In this document: positions 34,611 through 42,271 of the stretch, in pieces
How the letters are laid out: every line of letters begins with the position of its first letter
Position numbering within the stretch: the first letter of the stretch is position 1
Origin: Mesobacillus campisalis
GTDB taxonomy: Bacteria > Bacillota > Bacilli > Bacillales > Cytobacillaceae
Length of the DNA: 49,076 nucleotides
Direction of reading: 5' to 3'
Assembly (NCBI RefSeq): GCF_000986785.1
Contig: NZ_LAYY01000028.1
Span: 1 to 49,076 of the forward strand
Position numbers and translations under genes: made by a program
Notes under the pieces: generated by a model
What the model was told of the DNA's origin: nothing
The model's database searches: none
The model's input: only the letters and a program-made list of their open reading frames with translations

Positions 34611-36380
34611 GTGAAAAATGCGCAAAACAAAAGCAGCATGGCTGGAACAGTTAAAAGAATCTGGGTGTATCTCTCCTTCCATAAAGCACTTTTAACCGGT
34701 GTTTTCGCAATGGTCATTTTGAGCTCTGCTCTGGGGCTGCTCGGCCCATTTTTGATTGGCCGGACGATTGATACCCATCTTGCAGCGGGGAGTACGGAGG
34801 GCCTTGGCCTGGTTCTCGCCGGTCTGGCCATCGTTTATTTGTTCTATTCGGTCTCCCTATGGCTGCAGAATTTCTGGATGATTGGGATCGCGCAGGAAAC
34901 GGTGTTTTCCATGAGGACGGAACTGTTTACCAAGCTGCAAAGACTGCCAATCCGTTTTTTTGATAAAAAGCAATACGGGGAATTAATGAGCAGGGTTACG
35001 AATGACATGGAAAATGTCAGCTCTACATTAAACAGCTCAGTTATCCAAATCTTCTCCAGTGTTCTTACCCTGGCTGGCACCCTGGCTGTGATGCTCTGGC
35101 TAAGCCCATTGCTGACCCTCGTGACCATGATGATTGTGCCGATTATGTTTCTGGGCATGAAATGGATTACGAGCAGGACTGGCAGGCTGTATAAGGAACA
35201 GCAAAGAAATCTCGGCGATTTGAACGGTTTTATTGAAGAGACCGTTTCCGGGCAAAAGATCATCAAAACCTTTTCGCAGGAGGAAAAGGTCATTCAGGAA
35301 TTTCTGGTGAAAAGCGATCACTTGAAACAGGCGGGCTACTGGGCACAGGTTTATACAGGGTTTATCCCCAAGCTGATGAACATGCTGAACAATTTAAGCT
35401 TTACGCTTGTCGCAGCTGCAGGCGGGGTATTTGCCTTAAAAGGAATGATTTCAATCGGAACGATTGTCATTTTTACCGAATATGCACGCCAGTTCACACG
35501 GCCGCTCAATGACCTCTCCAACCAGTTCAATACACTGCTGTCTGCGGTGGCAGGGGCAGAAAGGGTATTTGACATCCTTGATGAAGGAGAGGAGGGTGCT
35601 GATGAGAAGGAGGCGCTCCGGCTTTCCGGGATAAAAGGGGAGGTTCAGTTCCAGGATGTCTCTTTTTCCTATGAAAAGGATGGGGATACAGTAAGAAGCC
35701 TTTCCTTCCGTGCAGGACAAGGCGAAAGTGTCGCCCTTGTTGGCCCAACAGGTGCCGGCAAATCCACGATAATTAATCTGATAACCAGGTTTTATGAACC
35801 GGACAGCGGAACCATCCTGATCGATGGACGGGACAGCAAAACGATAACGAGGGAGAGCCTGCGCAGGCAAATGGGATTTGTACTCCAGGATTCATTTTTA
35901 TTTTCCGGGACCATCAGGGACAATATTCGTTACGGCCGCCTGGATGCAAGCGACCAGGAAGTAGAGGAAGCCGCGGCTGCTGCGAATGCGTATTCCTTTA
36001 TAAAAAGGCTTCCGGATGGCTTTGATACAATTCTTAGCCAGGAAGGAGCGGGGATCTCCCAGGGACAGAAGCAGCTTCTGTCTATAGCGCGTGCGATTCT
36101 CGCCGATCCGGCGATTTTAATTCTGGATGAAGCAACAAGCAGCATTGATACCATTACGGAATTGAAAATCCAGGAGGCATTGGGAAAGCTGATGAAGGGT
36201 AGGACCACATTTATCATTGCCCACAGGCTTAATACCATCCACCAGGCGGATCAGATACTGGTCATTGAAAATGGGATGCTGCTTGAAAAAGGAACTCATA
36301 AAAGCTTGCTTCAGAAACAGGGTTTCTACCATGATTTGTATAAAAACCAATTTAAGCGGGACACAGCAAAAGCTTTATAG
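34611..36380 (+). CDS. ABC exporter subunit B
   Basis: 589 residues, six membrane helices then an ATP-binding domain. Walker A VGPTGAGKST, Walker B ILDEATSSID with the catalytic Glu, and the H-loop IIAHRL are canonical, while the signature is ISQGQKQLLS instead of LSGGQ. Together with subunit A this gives one complete ATP site and one doubly degenerate site, the hallmark of heterodimeric exporters. GTG at 34611 is preferred because GGAGAGG (34596-34602) is then 8 bp upstream; GTG 34602 overlaps it. Confidence 0.92.
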   Translation: MKNAQNKSSMAGTVKRIWVYLSFHKALLTGVFAMVILSSALGLLGPFLIGRTIDTHLAAGSTEGLGLVLAGLAIVYLFYSVSLWLQNFWMIGIAQETVFSMRTELFTKLQRLPIRFFDKKQYGELMSRVTNDMENVSSTLNSSVIQIFSSVLTLAGTLAVMLWLSPLLTLVTMMIVPIMFLGMKWITSRTGRLYKEQQRNLGDLNGFIEETVSGQKIIKTFSQEEKVIQEFLVKSDHLKQAGYWAQVYTGFIPKLMNMLNNLSFTLVAAAGGVFALKGMISIGTIVIFTEYARQFTRPLNDLSNQFNTLLSAVAGAERVFDILDEGEEGADEKEALRLSGIKGEVQFQDVSFSYEKDGDTVRSLSFRAGQGESVALVGPTGAGKSTIINLITRFYEPDSGTILIDGRDSKTITRESLRRQMGFVLQDSFLFSGTIRDNIRYGRLDASDQEVEEAAAAANAYSFIKRLPDGFDTILSQEGAGISQGQKQLLSIARAILADPAILILDEATSSIDTITELKIQEALGKLMKGRTTFIIAHRLNTIHQADQILVIENGMLLEKGTHKSLLQKQGFYHDLYKNQFKRDTAKAL

Positions 36381-36404
36381 AAAAAAATAAATCTTTCAAA
36401 GTGT

Positions 36405-36433
36405 TTGACAGTTTGAAGAAGATGTACTAAAAT
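36405..36433 (+). promoter_or_regulatory. Sigma-A promoter of the S-box/hom unit
   Basis: TTGACA (36405-36410), 17-bp spacer, TAAAAT (36428-36433). It lies 46 bp before the riboswitch. Confidence 0.85.
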
Positions 36434-36479
36434 CAATCCTAATTAATGGCAAAATCAAAGCATAACAATATACAAAATA

Positions 36480-36593
36480 CTCTTATCGAGAGCGGCGGAG
36501 GGACATGGCCCGATGAAGCCCGGCAACCTTCAAGGAAATAACCTTGAAAAGGTGCTAATTCCTGCAGGCAGAAGTGCCTGAAAGATGAGAGGA
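36480..36593 (+). promoter_or_regulatory. SAM-I (S-box) riboswitch
   Basis: Conserved S-box core: CTTATCGAGAGCGGCGGAGG, then GATGAAGCCCGGCAACC, AAGGTGCTAATTCC, and CTGAAAGATGAGAGG; P1 arms CTCTTATC (36480-36487) and the GATGAGAG segment (about 36584-36591). SAM binding stabilises P1 and favours the terminator that follows, switching off methionine-related genes when SAM is high. Confidence 0.95.
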
Positions 36594-36595
36594 GG

Positions 36596-36638
36596 AGCGG
36601 GGTCCTCTTCTTATGAAGAGGGCCCCGCTTCGTTTTTG
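36596..36638 (+). terminator. Riboswitch-controlled terminator
   Basis: AGCGGGGTCCTCTTC (36596-36610) and GAAGAGGGCCCCGCT (36615-36629) form a 15-bp stem with one G-U, followed by TCGTTTTT. It is the expression platform of the S-box. Confidence 0.9.
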
Positions 36639-36689
36639 AAGCTGTCCTCTCACACTGTGAACCTAAATGATGAAAGGATAGTGGATAAG

Positions 36690-37916
36690 ATGAATTCAAT
36701 TAAAGTGGCGATACTGGGATTTGGAACTGTAGGTGAAGGTGTCTACAGGACGGTGGAAACCCACCAGGAAGAACTGGCAGCTGTTTTGGGAAAAAAAGTG
36801 GAAGTTGTAGCCATCCTGATTAAAAATAAACAAAAAGACCGCGGCATTGGCAATGAGGTGCTGGTTACGGACGACTTTGAAGAAATCATGCACCTTCCGC
36901 AGCTTGACGTTATCGTCGAAGCGATAGTAGGGCGCGAACCAGCATTTACATACCTTCAGCGAAGTATTCAAAAGGGGGGCCATGTTATCACGGCAAATAA
37001 GGAAATGTTCGCTTACCATGGAGAAGAACTGAAAAAGCTGGCTGAAGCCCATCGCGTATCCGTTGGCTTTGAAGCAACCGTTGCCGGCGGCGTACCCGTC
37101 ATCCAGACCATCCAGCAGCTGTTGAATATTAACCGAATTAAAAAAATTGAAGGCATCCTCAATGGAACCTCCAACTACATCCTTAGCGAAATGCGGGTGA
37201 ATGGGCAGACATTCCCGGAAGCTTTGAAAGCCGCACAGGATAAAGGCTATGCAGAAGCTGATCCGACAAATGATGTTGAAGGCTTTGATGCTTTTTACAA
37301 GCTGTTGATTTTAAGCGAGATTGCCTTTGGGGAGAAGCCTGTTTGGGAAAGCGTGCCGCGTGAAGGGATTTCTTCCATTACGGAGGAGCAGATCACCCAG
37401 GCGGAAAACCTGGGCTTGCGGTTCAAGCTGATTGCTTCCATCCAGCTGGATGGGGAAAAAGTCATTGGTTCTGTACGCCCCACGCTGGTCACTGAATCTC
37501 ATCCGCTTTTTAATATCGAAGGCGTAGAGAATTCCGTATCCATCGAAGGGGATATTGTTGGACGGATTACACTGCAAGGTCCTGGGGCAGGCATGCTGCC
37601 AACTGCCAGTGCCGTCATTGAAGACCTGATTCATGCGGTGCTTGAAACAAAGTTGCCAGAGGCAGAGGGTACCAGGAGGAGATCACTGCACGCCTCCAGG
37701 GATCAGAACAGAGTGCAAAACTGGCTGATTATGCCTCAAGGGGAGGTAAGCTTGCATAGAATTCCATCCTCATCTGTCACGGAGATTGAAAGCGGCTATT
37801 TTCTTCAGGCCAATGAGCAGGAAATTTCCGCTCTTCGCAGACAAAACCGCAGTGCCAGCATCTTTGAAGTGCTCGGCGACTATGCGGTCGAAAAAACCGT
37901 CAAGGTATACCTCTAA
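36690..37916 (+). CDS. hom: Homoserine dehydrogenase, SAM-riboswitch controlled
   Basis: Reduces aspartate semialdehyde to homoserine, the branch to threonine and methionine. 408 residues. Nucleotide-binding GFGTVGEG (about 10-17), ANKEMFA (about 104-110), and the catalytic domain with GILNGTSNYILSEM and YAEADPTNDVEGFDAFYKLLIL. The C-terminal 75 residues do not look like the ACT domain of the standard Bacillus Hom, so threonine feedback may be lost. ATG at 36690 is preceded by AAAGGA; an open frame from 36585 runs through the terminator hairpin and is not credible. S-box control marks this copy for methionine synthesis. Confidence 0.9.
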   Translation: MNSIKVAILGFGTVGEGVYRTVETHQEELAAVLGKKVEVVAILIKNKQKDRGIGNEVLVTDDFEEIMHLPQLDVIVEAIVGREPAFTYLQRSIQKGGHVITANKEMFAYHGEELKKLAEAHRVSVGFEATVAGGVPVIQTIQQLLNINRIKKIEGILNGTSNYILSEMRVNGQTFPEALKAAQDKGYAEADPTNDVEGFDAFYKLLILSEIAFGEKPVWESVPREGISSITEEQITQAENLGLRFKLIASIQLDGEKVIGSVRPTLVTESHPLFNIEGVENSVSIEGDIVGRITLQGPGAGMLPTASAVIEDLIHAVLETKLPEAEGTRRRSLHASRDQNRVQNWLIMPQGEVSLHRIPSSSVTEIESGYFLQANEQEISALRRQNRSASIFEVLGDYAVEKTVKVYL

Positions 37917-37970
37917 AGCTTCCGGTGATGTTCTTTAAATGGTTCAGTTTTGAGTACAAAATCCAAAAGG

Positions 37971-38009
37971 ATGCAGTCCAATTCGCAATTGAAATGGGCT
38001 GCATTTTTA
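37971..38009 (+). terminator. Intrinsic terminator after hom
   Basis: ATGCAGTCCA (37971-37980) pairs with TGGGCTGCAT (37995-38004), one G-U, followed by TTTTT. Confidence 0.8.
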
Positions 38010-38119
38010 TATATCAAGGGTACCCGTGCAGGCAAGGAATTCATAGGCGGAGAAATTCCGGTTAACCTCTTGATATAGGACTAAATTTAAGGGTTTAGAT
38101 GCATATACACGGAAAAACT

Positions 38120-38169
38120 CCGCTTAATTGCGGGAAATGTTGGTATTTCCTGAGATAAGCGGTTTTTTT
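38120..38169 (+). terminator. Orphan terminator-like hairpin
   Basis: Outer arms CCGCTTA (38120-38126) / TAAGCGG (38156-38162), inner arms GGAAAT (38133-38138) / ATTTCC (38145-38150), then seven T. It stands alone, 110 bp after the hom terminator; no gene ends here. The rest of 37917-38337 holds no gene. Confidence 0.55.
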
Positions 38170-38263
38170 CCGTTTAATTTTAAAGCCGATAAATATTATC
38201 CCCGAAAAACTACTCGGGTTAATCAGGCAGATTATATTAAGCCCTGCTCTGTAAAAAAAATAC

Positions 38264-38318
38264 TTACCTAAGTAATCATTTGTGTTATAATGTTCATATT
38301 GATTATTTACCTGGGTAA
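38264..38318. promoter_or_regulatory. marR promoter with two operator-like palindromes
   Basis: TTACCTAAGTAA (38264-38275) and TTACCTGGGTAA (38307-38318) share a TTACCT-N2-GTAA core, centres 43 bp apart. TATAAT at 38286-38291 lies between them; the first palindrome covers the -35 position. This fits autorepression by the MarR protein encoded next. Confidence 0.72.
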
Positions 38319-38337
38319 CAATTGGAGGCTGAAGACG

Positions 38338-38790
38338 ATGCAAAACACCCATATGCTATTTCACTCTGTGCATCAGCTGTCAAGGGAGCTGTCGAAGCAT
38401 TTGAACGATGCGCTGGAGCCCTTTGGCCTGTACAGTTCACAATGGGCGGTGCTGTTTGTGTTAAAACAGGAAGGTACTTTAACACAAAAAGAGCTTTGTG
38501 AGTACCTTGCCGTTGAAGCTCCGCCGATGACGCGGACCATCCAGAGACTGTCAAGGCAGGGACTGGTTGAACAGCACCAGGGAGCAGATAAGCGGAAAAA
38601 ATATATCATGCTGACCGAAAAGGCAATCGGGAAGTTCCCGGAATGGGAAGCTGTGGTGATGGAGGCGAATCATACTTTGCTGAAATCATTTGGGAGCCAA
38701 TCACAGGAGGAACTTCAGGCGCTGCTTACGGAATGGCTTGGGATGATTAAACAAGAGTCCAGAGGCAAAGGGAGGGGAAAACAACAATGA
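38338..38790 (+). CDS. MarR family transcriptional regulator
   Basis: 150 residues with a winged helix-turn-helix (about 25-110): LYSSQWAVLFVLKQEGTLTQ, KELCEYLAVEAPPMTRTIQRLSRQGLVEQ as the recognition region and GADKRKKYIMLTEKA as the wing. MarR proteins usually repress a neighbouring efflux gene and let go when a small ligand binds. It overlaps the MFS gene by 4 bp (ATGA), so the two are translationally coupled. GGAGG lies 9 bp before the ATG at 38338. Confidence 0.93.
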   Translation: MQNTHMLFHSVHQLSRELSKHLNDALEPFGLYSSQWAVLFVLKQEGTLTQKELCEYLAVEAPPMTRTIQRLSRQGLVEQHQGADKRKKYIMLTEKAIGKFPEWEAVVMEANHTLLKSFGSQSQEELQALLTEWLGMIKQESRGKGRGKQQ

Positions 38791-39995
38791 GTGATCAGCA
38801 GCCGAGACTTTGGACCAGAAACTTTATCAGTATTTCTGTCAGTAACTTCTTTTTATTTATGACGTTTTATTTTTTATTGGTAACTCTGCCAGTGTATGTG
38901 CTGAGCGATATGGATGGAAAGCCGGCGGAAGCAGGACTGGTTACGACGGTGTTCCTGCTCTCCGCCATTATCATACGTCCCTTTGCGGGCAAATGGATGG
39001 AAAAGGCTGGAGGGGCGAAAATCCTGCTCTTTTCTTTGATTCTTTTTACAGGAGCTTCAGCATTGTATCTATTCACTGATACACTTGCCGGGCTGATGGT
39101 GGTTCGATTTATTCATGGCATAGGCTTTGGCATGGCGACAACGGCTACCGGAGGAATCGTTGCCAGCATCGTGCCTGATGCCAGGAGAGGGGAAGGGATG
39201 GGCTACTTTGTCCTTTCCTCCAATCTGGCCATGGTACTTGGACCGTTTCTTGGCTTGACGGCCATGCAGGAGTGGGGAATGAAGACGATGCTGATAATGG
39301 GGTTGGCATCATCTTTCATTGGCCTTTGCGCTGGTTTATTTGTTTCAGTGCCAAGGGAGCCTGGGAGCAGCGCTTCAAGCAGGGTAAAGGGTTCCTTCAG
39401 TTTCAGGGAACTTTTTGAAGGAAAAGCCATTCCCATTGCCCTCACAGGCGCCTTTTTTGCCATTGTCTATTCTTCCATCCTGTCCTTTGTGTCGATTTAT
39501 GCCGATGAGGCGGGCCTTAATAGTGTTTCCAGCTACTTCTTTGTGGTTTATGCGGCAGTGCTGCTGGTCTCTAGGCCATACACCGGAAAATGGTTTGACC
39601 TATACAGCCCGAATGCCATTGTCTATCCGGCCATCACTTTGTTTGCTGTTGGCATGCTGCTTCTTGGATCGGCCCATTCAGCGCTGATTTTCCTTGCAGC
39701 TGCAGCCTTAATCGGGCTTGGGTGGGGAACCTTGTTTCCCAGCTATCAAACCATTGCCATTATGGCCGCTCCGCCAAAGCGGCGCGCAATGGCGACCGCT
39801 ACTTTCCTGTCAATATACGATATCGGCATTGGTCTCGGATCCTTCCTTATCGGAATGCTTGCTGCAAAAGTGAGCATTGGTACAATCTATTTTTACAGTT
39901 CCATTTATGTACTGGCCGGCATCGGGGTTTATTACCTGCTTCAGGGGCGCAAGCTTCAACGTGGGAAACAACCTGAAGGTGTGGAAAGTATGTAA
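38787..39995 (+). CDS. MFS efflux transporter
   Basis: 402 residues, twelve membrane helices, major facilitator superfamily of the drug:H+ antiporter kind. The loop 2-3 motif is RPFAGKWMEKAGG, a variant of GxxxDRxGR, with its partial repeat in the second half SRPYTGKWFDLYS; RFIHGIGFGMATTATGGIVASIVPDARRGEGMGYF includes the antiporter region. Substrate unknown; the coupled MarR gene suggests export of a toxic compound. A strong terminator follows. Confidence 0.92.
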   Translation: MSDQQPRLWTRNFISISVSNFFLFMTFYFLLVTLPVYVLSDMDGKPAEAGLVTTVFLLSAIIIRPFAGKWMEKAGGAKILLFSLILFTGASALYLFTDTLAGLMVVRFIHGIGFGMATTATGGIVASIVPDARRGEGMGYFVLSSNLAMVLGPFLGLTAMQEWGMKTMLIMGLASSFIGLCAGLFVSVPREPGSSASSRVKGSFSFRELFEGKAIPIALTGAFFAIVYSSILSFVSIYADEAGLNSVSSYFFVVYAAVLLVSRPYTGKWFDLYSPNAIVYPAITLFAVGMLLLGSAHSALIFLAAAALIGLGWGTLFPSYQTIAIMAAPPKRRAMATATFLSIYDIGIGLGSFLIGMLAAKVSIGTIYFYSSIYVLAGIGVYYLLQGRKLQRGKQPEGVESM

Positions 39996-40000
39996 AATTG

Positions 40001-40034
40001 AAAAAAGCGAACCGGCCATCCGGTTCGCTTTTTT
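40001..40034 (+). terminator. Intrinsic terminator after the MFS gene
   Basis: AAAAAAGCGAACCGG (40001-40015) pairs with CCGGTTCGCTTTTTT (40020-40034): a perfect 15-bp stem with a 4-nt loop. Confidence 0.92.
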
Positions 40035-40355
40035 ATCCACAAAAAAAGGCTTTAGTAACTTGCGTCTTCACAAGAAGTATAAGATGAACATTGAATAAAC
40101 TGCCGCGGTATATTTATTCCACTTGGTGATTTTTATAACCTAAACGACGTAAGCCCTACCTCTCTTACATCCTTACGGCTCCGAAGCCGATCCAGTGTGA
40201 ATAAGTTTGACACTAAAAAAATTTTAAGCAGAACGCCATTCGTTTATTGACGTAGATTTCAAGTTACTAAATTACTGGGGAACTGTGTTATTATACTTCA
40301 TTGATAAAGATTTGTCAAATAGTTGGAAGATGGCATCGGGATGTGCCCTTAAAGG

Positions 40356-40542
40356 TTATCCAGAAAGTTATTCACATAATAAAACTTGCCAACAATATCC
40401 TCCACAGGTTTATCCACATTATCCACATCTACACTGGGGTTTATCCCCTATATTTGTCCACAAAAGGAGGGGATAAGGGATAACGCTGGATTTAAAAGGT
40501 ATTAACAATTTTCATCCCCATTATCCACAGCGTTGTGGATAT
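40356..40542. other. DnaA-box cluster in a gene-free region
   Basis: Perfect DnaA boxes TTATCCACA at 40410-40418, 40419-40427 (directly adjacent) and 40521-40529. One-mismatch boxes: TTATCCAGA 40356-40364, TTATTCACA 40368-40376, TTGTCCACA 40454-40462, and TGTGGATAT (reverse orientation) 40534-40542. TTATCCCC at 40441 and GGGGATAA at 40469 add weaker matches. Seven boxes in 187 bp is far above chance. The surrounding gap (39996-40775) has no gene I can support, and no dnaA/dnaN is nearby. Confidence 0.85.
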
Positions 40543-40704
40543 GTTTGTTGCCTGCGGTGCTGCAAACGGCTCTTATGTGAAATCCTTGTGAACACCATTG
40601 TTGTACAGTGAAATTTATTGTATAGTTATCTTATCGAGAGTTAGTGAATGTTTTCACAAACTTTCCATTCTCTTGCCATGATTACTGTACATCCCCTCCC
40701 CCAG

Positions 40705-40742
40705 AACAAAAAGCACAACCAGTAATGGTCCTGCTTTTTGTT
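40705..40742. terminator. Terminator-like hairpin after yfhD
   Basis: AACAAAAAGCA (40705-40715) pairs with TGCTTTTTGTT (40732-40742), with ACCA/TGGT pairing inside. It lies downstream of the minus-strand yfhD-like gene. Confidence 0.7.
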
Positions 40743-40775
40743 ATCTTTCCAGATCTTTTCTTCATTGAAAAAAGG

Positions 40776-40961
40776 TTAGCGTTTGCGTCCTTTTGCCCTG
40801 GCATCTGCTGCCTTTGAACGCGCCATGGCTTCCAAATCCTCGTGGTCTGCAAGGTCCCGGTCAAATTCAACATCAAGGCCGTCAGACTTCATGTTCTTAG
40901 GCACTTGTGGAAGCTTATTGGTATTCTTATCCCTGCTTTTATTCCCGCGTGAACGTCCCAT
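40776..40961 (-). CDS. yfhD: YfhD family small protein
   Basis: 61 residues, strongly charged, no membrane segment: MGRSRGNKSRDKN at the start, KLPQVPKNMKSDGLDVEFDRDLADHEDLEAMARSKAADARAKGRKR after it, the pattern of Bacillus YfhD, whose function is unknown. The ATG at 40961 has GGGGAG 7 bp upstream; a TTG two codons earlier is less likely. It lies next to yfhE and yfhF as in B. subtilis. Confidence 0.82.
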   Translation of the reverse strand: MGRSRGNKSRDKNTNKLPQVPKNMKSDGLDVEFDRDLADHEDLEAMARSKAADARAKGRKR

Positions 40962-41071
40962 TGTCAAACTCCCCTTTCGGATATAAGAGCTGGAAATGAA
41001 ACAAAAGTACGGAAAACCAATGTTTCCGTACCTTTATCTTGTGCTAATTTTCAGGGAGTTATAAATGGGAA

Positions 41072-41203
41072 TTATTGATCGCGCTTTTTGTTGGCAAAAC
41101 CGCCAGCCCTGTCTGCCGCTCTAAATTCATGGTTGTAAGTTACTTCCTGCATGCTGGAAAGTGTGTGTCTCCGTTTTTCTTTTCGCTTTCTTTCTCCTGC
41201 CAC
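41072..41203 (-). CDS. yfhE: YfhE family small protein
   Basis: 43 residues, GTG start at 41203 with AAGGAAGGGTG upstream on this strand. The sequence runs MAGERKRKEKRR, then TLSSMQEVTYNHEFRAADRA, then GGFANKKRDQ; the SxxQEVxYNxEF core is the YfhE signature. Function unknown. It sits between yfhD and yfhF as in other Bacillus genomes. Confidence 0.8.
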   Translation of the reverse strand: MAGERKRKEKRRHTLSSMQEVTYNHEFRAADRAGGFANKKRDQ

Positions 41204-41267
41204 TGTTAATCACCCTTCCTTTTCATATCCTTAAAATTATTTCCATATAAGGAGGGATTAAACAGGG

Positions 41268-42170
41268 TCATTTTTTAAAAATTTCAGTGAGTGCTCCATG
41301 CAAGGTTGGATAATTAAATTCAAAACCATGAGCAAGCAGCTTTTCCGGCAGAACACGCTGGCCTTCCAGGACAAGGAGGCTCATTTCTCCAAGCAGCATT
41401 TTAAGTGCGAAACCCGGAACTGGAAGCCAGTGCGGCTTGTTTAGGACAGATGCAAGCTCTTTTCCAAATGTTTTCATTTGAACAGGATGGGGAGCGGTGA
41501 AGTTTACGGGGCCCGATATGGCTTCTTGTTCAAGGACAAACCCCAATGCCCGGGATACATCCTCAATATGGATCCATGACAGCCATTGTCTTCCTGTCCC
41601 AATGGTCCCTCCTGCAAACATGTTGTATGGAGTGACCATTTTCGGCAATGCTCCTTCGGCTTGGTCAAGGACGACGCCAAAGCGGCAAAGGACAATTCTG
41701 ACACCTAACTGCTCTGTTTTTGCAGCAGCCTCTTCCCATTGGATAACGGTATCAGCAAGGAAATCAACCCCAGGAGTTCCCGCGTTTTCCGTAAAGGTCT
41801 CTTCCTCGGATGTACCATAATAACCGATGGCACTGGCATTTATTAATACGGCAGGCTTGAGCGCAAGCTTGCTTATGATTCTGTGGATTTCGCTGACAGC
41901 CTTCAGTCTGCTTTGAACAATCGCTTCTTTTCCCTTGCTGGTCCAGCGGCTGTTGATGGTTGTGCCTGCCAGGTTCACAAAAGCCTCTGCACCCTCCAGT
42001 TCTTTGTCAGGCTGGTCTCCCTCATTGAGCCAGCGGACATAATGCAGGCTGGAGTTGCCGGTCTTCTTTGGAGACCTGCTTAGGATCATGACTTCATGTC
42101 CTTGTTTAATAAGATGGCCGGTCAGGTGCCTGCCAATCAATCCTGTCCCGCCTGCAATGACAATTTTCAC
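41268..42170 (-). CDS. yfhF: YfhF, TIGR01777-type epimerase (extended SDR)
   Basis: 300 residues, NAD(P)-binding sugar-nucleotide-epimerase-like family (SDR39U1 in animals). N-terminal GGTGLIGRHLTGHL (about 7-20), FVNLAGTTINSRWT, LINASAIGYYGTSEEETFTE, and a C-terminal DUF1731-like segment LLGEMSLLVLEGQRVLPEKL. The substrate is not known. The start is GTG at 42170 with GGGGGTG upstream. Divergent from recX, the same arrangement as in B. subtilis. Confidence 0.9.
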   Translation of the reverse strand: MKIVIAGGTGLIGRHLTGHLIKQGHEVMILSRSPKKTGNSSLHYVRWLNEGDQPDKELEGAEAFVNLAGTTINSRWTSKGKEAIVQSRLKAVSEIHRIISKLALKPAVLINASAIGYYGTSEEETFTENAGTPGVDFLADTVIQWEEAAAKTEQLGVRIVLCRFGVVLDQAEGALPKMVTPYNMFAGGTIGTGRQWLSWIHIEDVSRALGFVLEQEAISGPVNFTAPHPVQMKTFGKELASVLNKPHWLPVPGFALKMLLGEMSLLVLEGQRVLPEKLLAHGFEFNYPTLHGALTEIFKK

Positions 42171-42271
42171 TTTTTACACCCCCATCAAAATTCAACCTTA
42201 TAACTACTTTCCGTGTGATTCGCTCTAAATCCTTTAAGCAATATGGTAAATTATAAAAAGAGGTGAGAGAG

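Noticed and set aside
36585-36689. N-terminal extension of homoserine dehydrogenase
   Set aside because: The extension runs through the S-box terminator hairpin; the ATG at 36690 has a suitable site and starts the Rossmann fold directly.
40356-40542. Chromosomal oriC
   Set aside because: The DnaA boxes are convincing, but dnaA, dnaN, rpmH or gyrase genes are absent; a DnaA-box cluster is the safer reading.
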